Below, in pieces: positions 12,587 to 12,601 of a DNA stretch of 12,601 bases. The DNA is from JBPOHE01 sp052035915. Its GTDB lineage: Bacteria; Pseudomonadota; Gammaproteobacteria; Chromatiales; Chromatiaceae. The position numbers and the translations under genes were made by a program. The stretch spans positions 1-12,601 of the forward strand of contig JBPOHE010000040.1 in assembly GCA_052035915.1 (NCBI GenBank). The letters run 5' to 3'. The stretch's first letter is position 1. Each line of letters opens with the position of its first letter. The notes below the pieces were generated by a model. The model was not told the DNA's origin, made no database searches, and saw only the letters and a program-made list of their open reading frames with translations.

Positions 12587-12601
12587 AAATGTTTAATCGT
12601 C

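Overview
The window looks like a chromosomal segment of a GC-rich, nitrogen-fixing proteobacterium, most likely a gammaproteobacterium of the purple-sulfur (Chromatiales) kind. This rests on NifB, a NifA-type activator, NifQ, FdxN and DraG clustered with a sigma-54/NifA promoter, together with TRAP transport and an N-acetylglutaminylglutamine-amide type amidotransferase. The genus is inference; no rRNA or tRNA gene is present. Layout, left to right. Positions 1-1029 are a mobile-element and gene graveyard: the 5' end of an IS256-type transposase (minus strand), a perfect 36-bp palindrome, the 3' part of an Apea-like HEPN protein, and a RelE/ParE-like toxin pseudogene lying between imperfect inverted repeats. 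Positions 1030-4850 (minus) form a compact operon, hyuB-asnO-copD-like, with a 3-nt gap and a 10-nt overlap. Positions 4851-5331 are a divergent regulatory region. Positions 5332-7593 (plus) are dctQ-dctM-ykgJ-like, overlapping at both junctions. No TRAP binding protein, hydantoinase A, ngg or draT is seen in the window. Positions 7622-8527 (minus) are draG, with its own upstream region at 8528-8761. Positions 8762-11606 (minus) are the nif operon nifB-fdxN-[2Fe-2S] ferredoxin (FeSII/Shethna-like)-nifQ. A sigma-54 -24/-12 promoter lies just before nifB, with a TGT-N10-ACA NifA site upstream. Positions 11862-12479 (minus) are the 3' part of nifA; its frame loses homology at about 12480 and is replaced by hairpin-rich repeat sequence up to the window end. 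How it works together: NifA with sigma-54 would drive nifB and its partners. NifB makes the FeMo-co precursor, NifQ delivers molybdenum, FdxN supplies electrons, the FeSII-like protein may protect nitrogenase from oxygen, and DraG reactivates ADP-ribosylated Fe protein. The other half of the window is amide/lactam metabolism and uptake, perhaps linked to nitrogen or osmotic status. The most interesting signal is non-coding. A 94-bp module with two 19-bp palindromes (type TGTTCTC-N5-GAGAACA), centred exactly 41 bp apart and followed at the same distance by a hairpin and the block ATGCCCGGG, occurs twice: at 5072-5165 (hyuB/dctQ intergenic region) and 8603-8696 (upstream of draG). This suggests a shared, unnamed regulator or a copied regulatory cassette.
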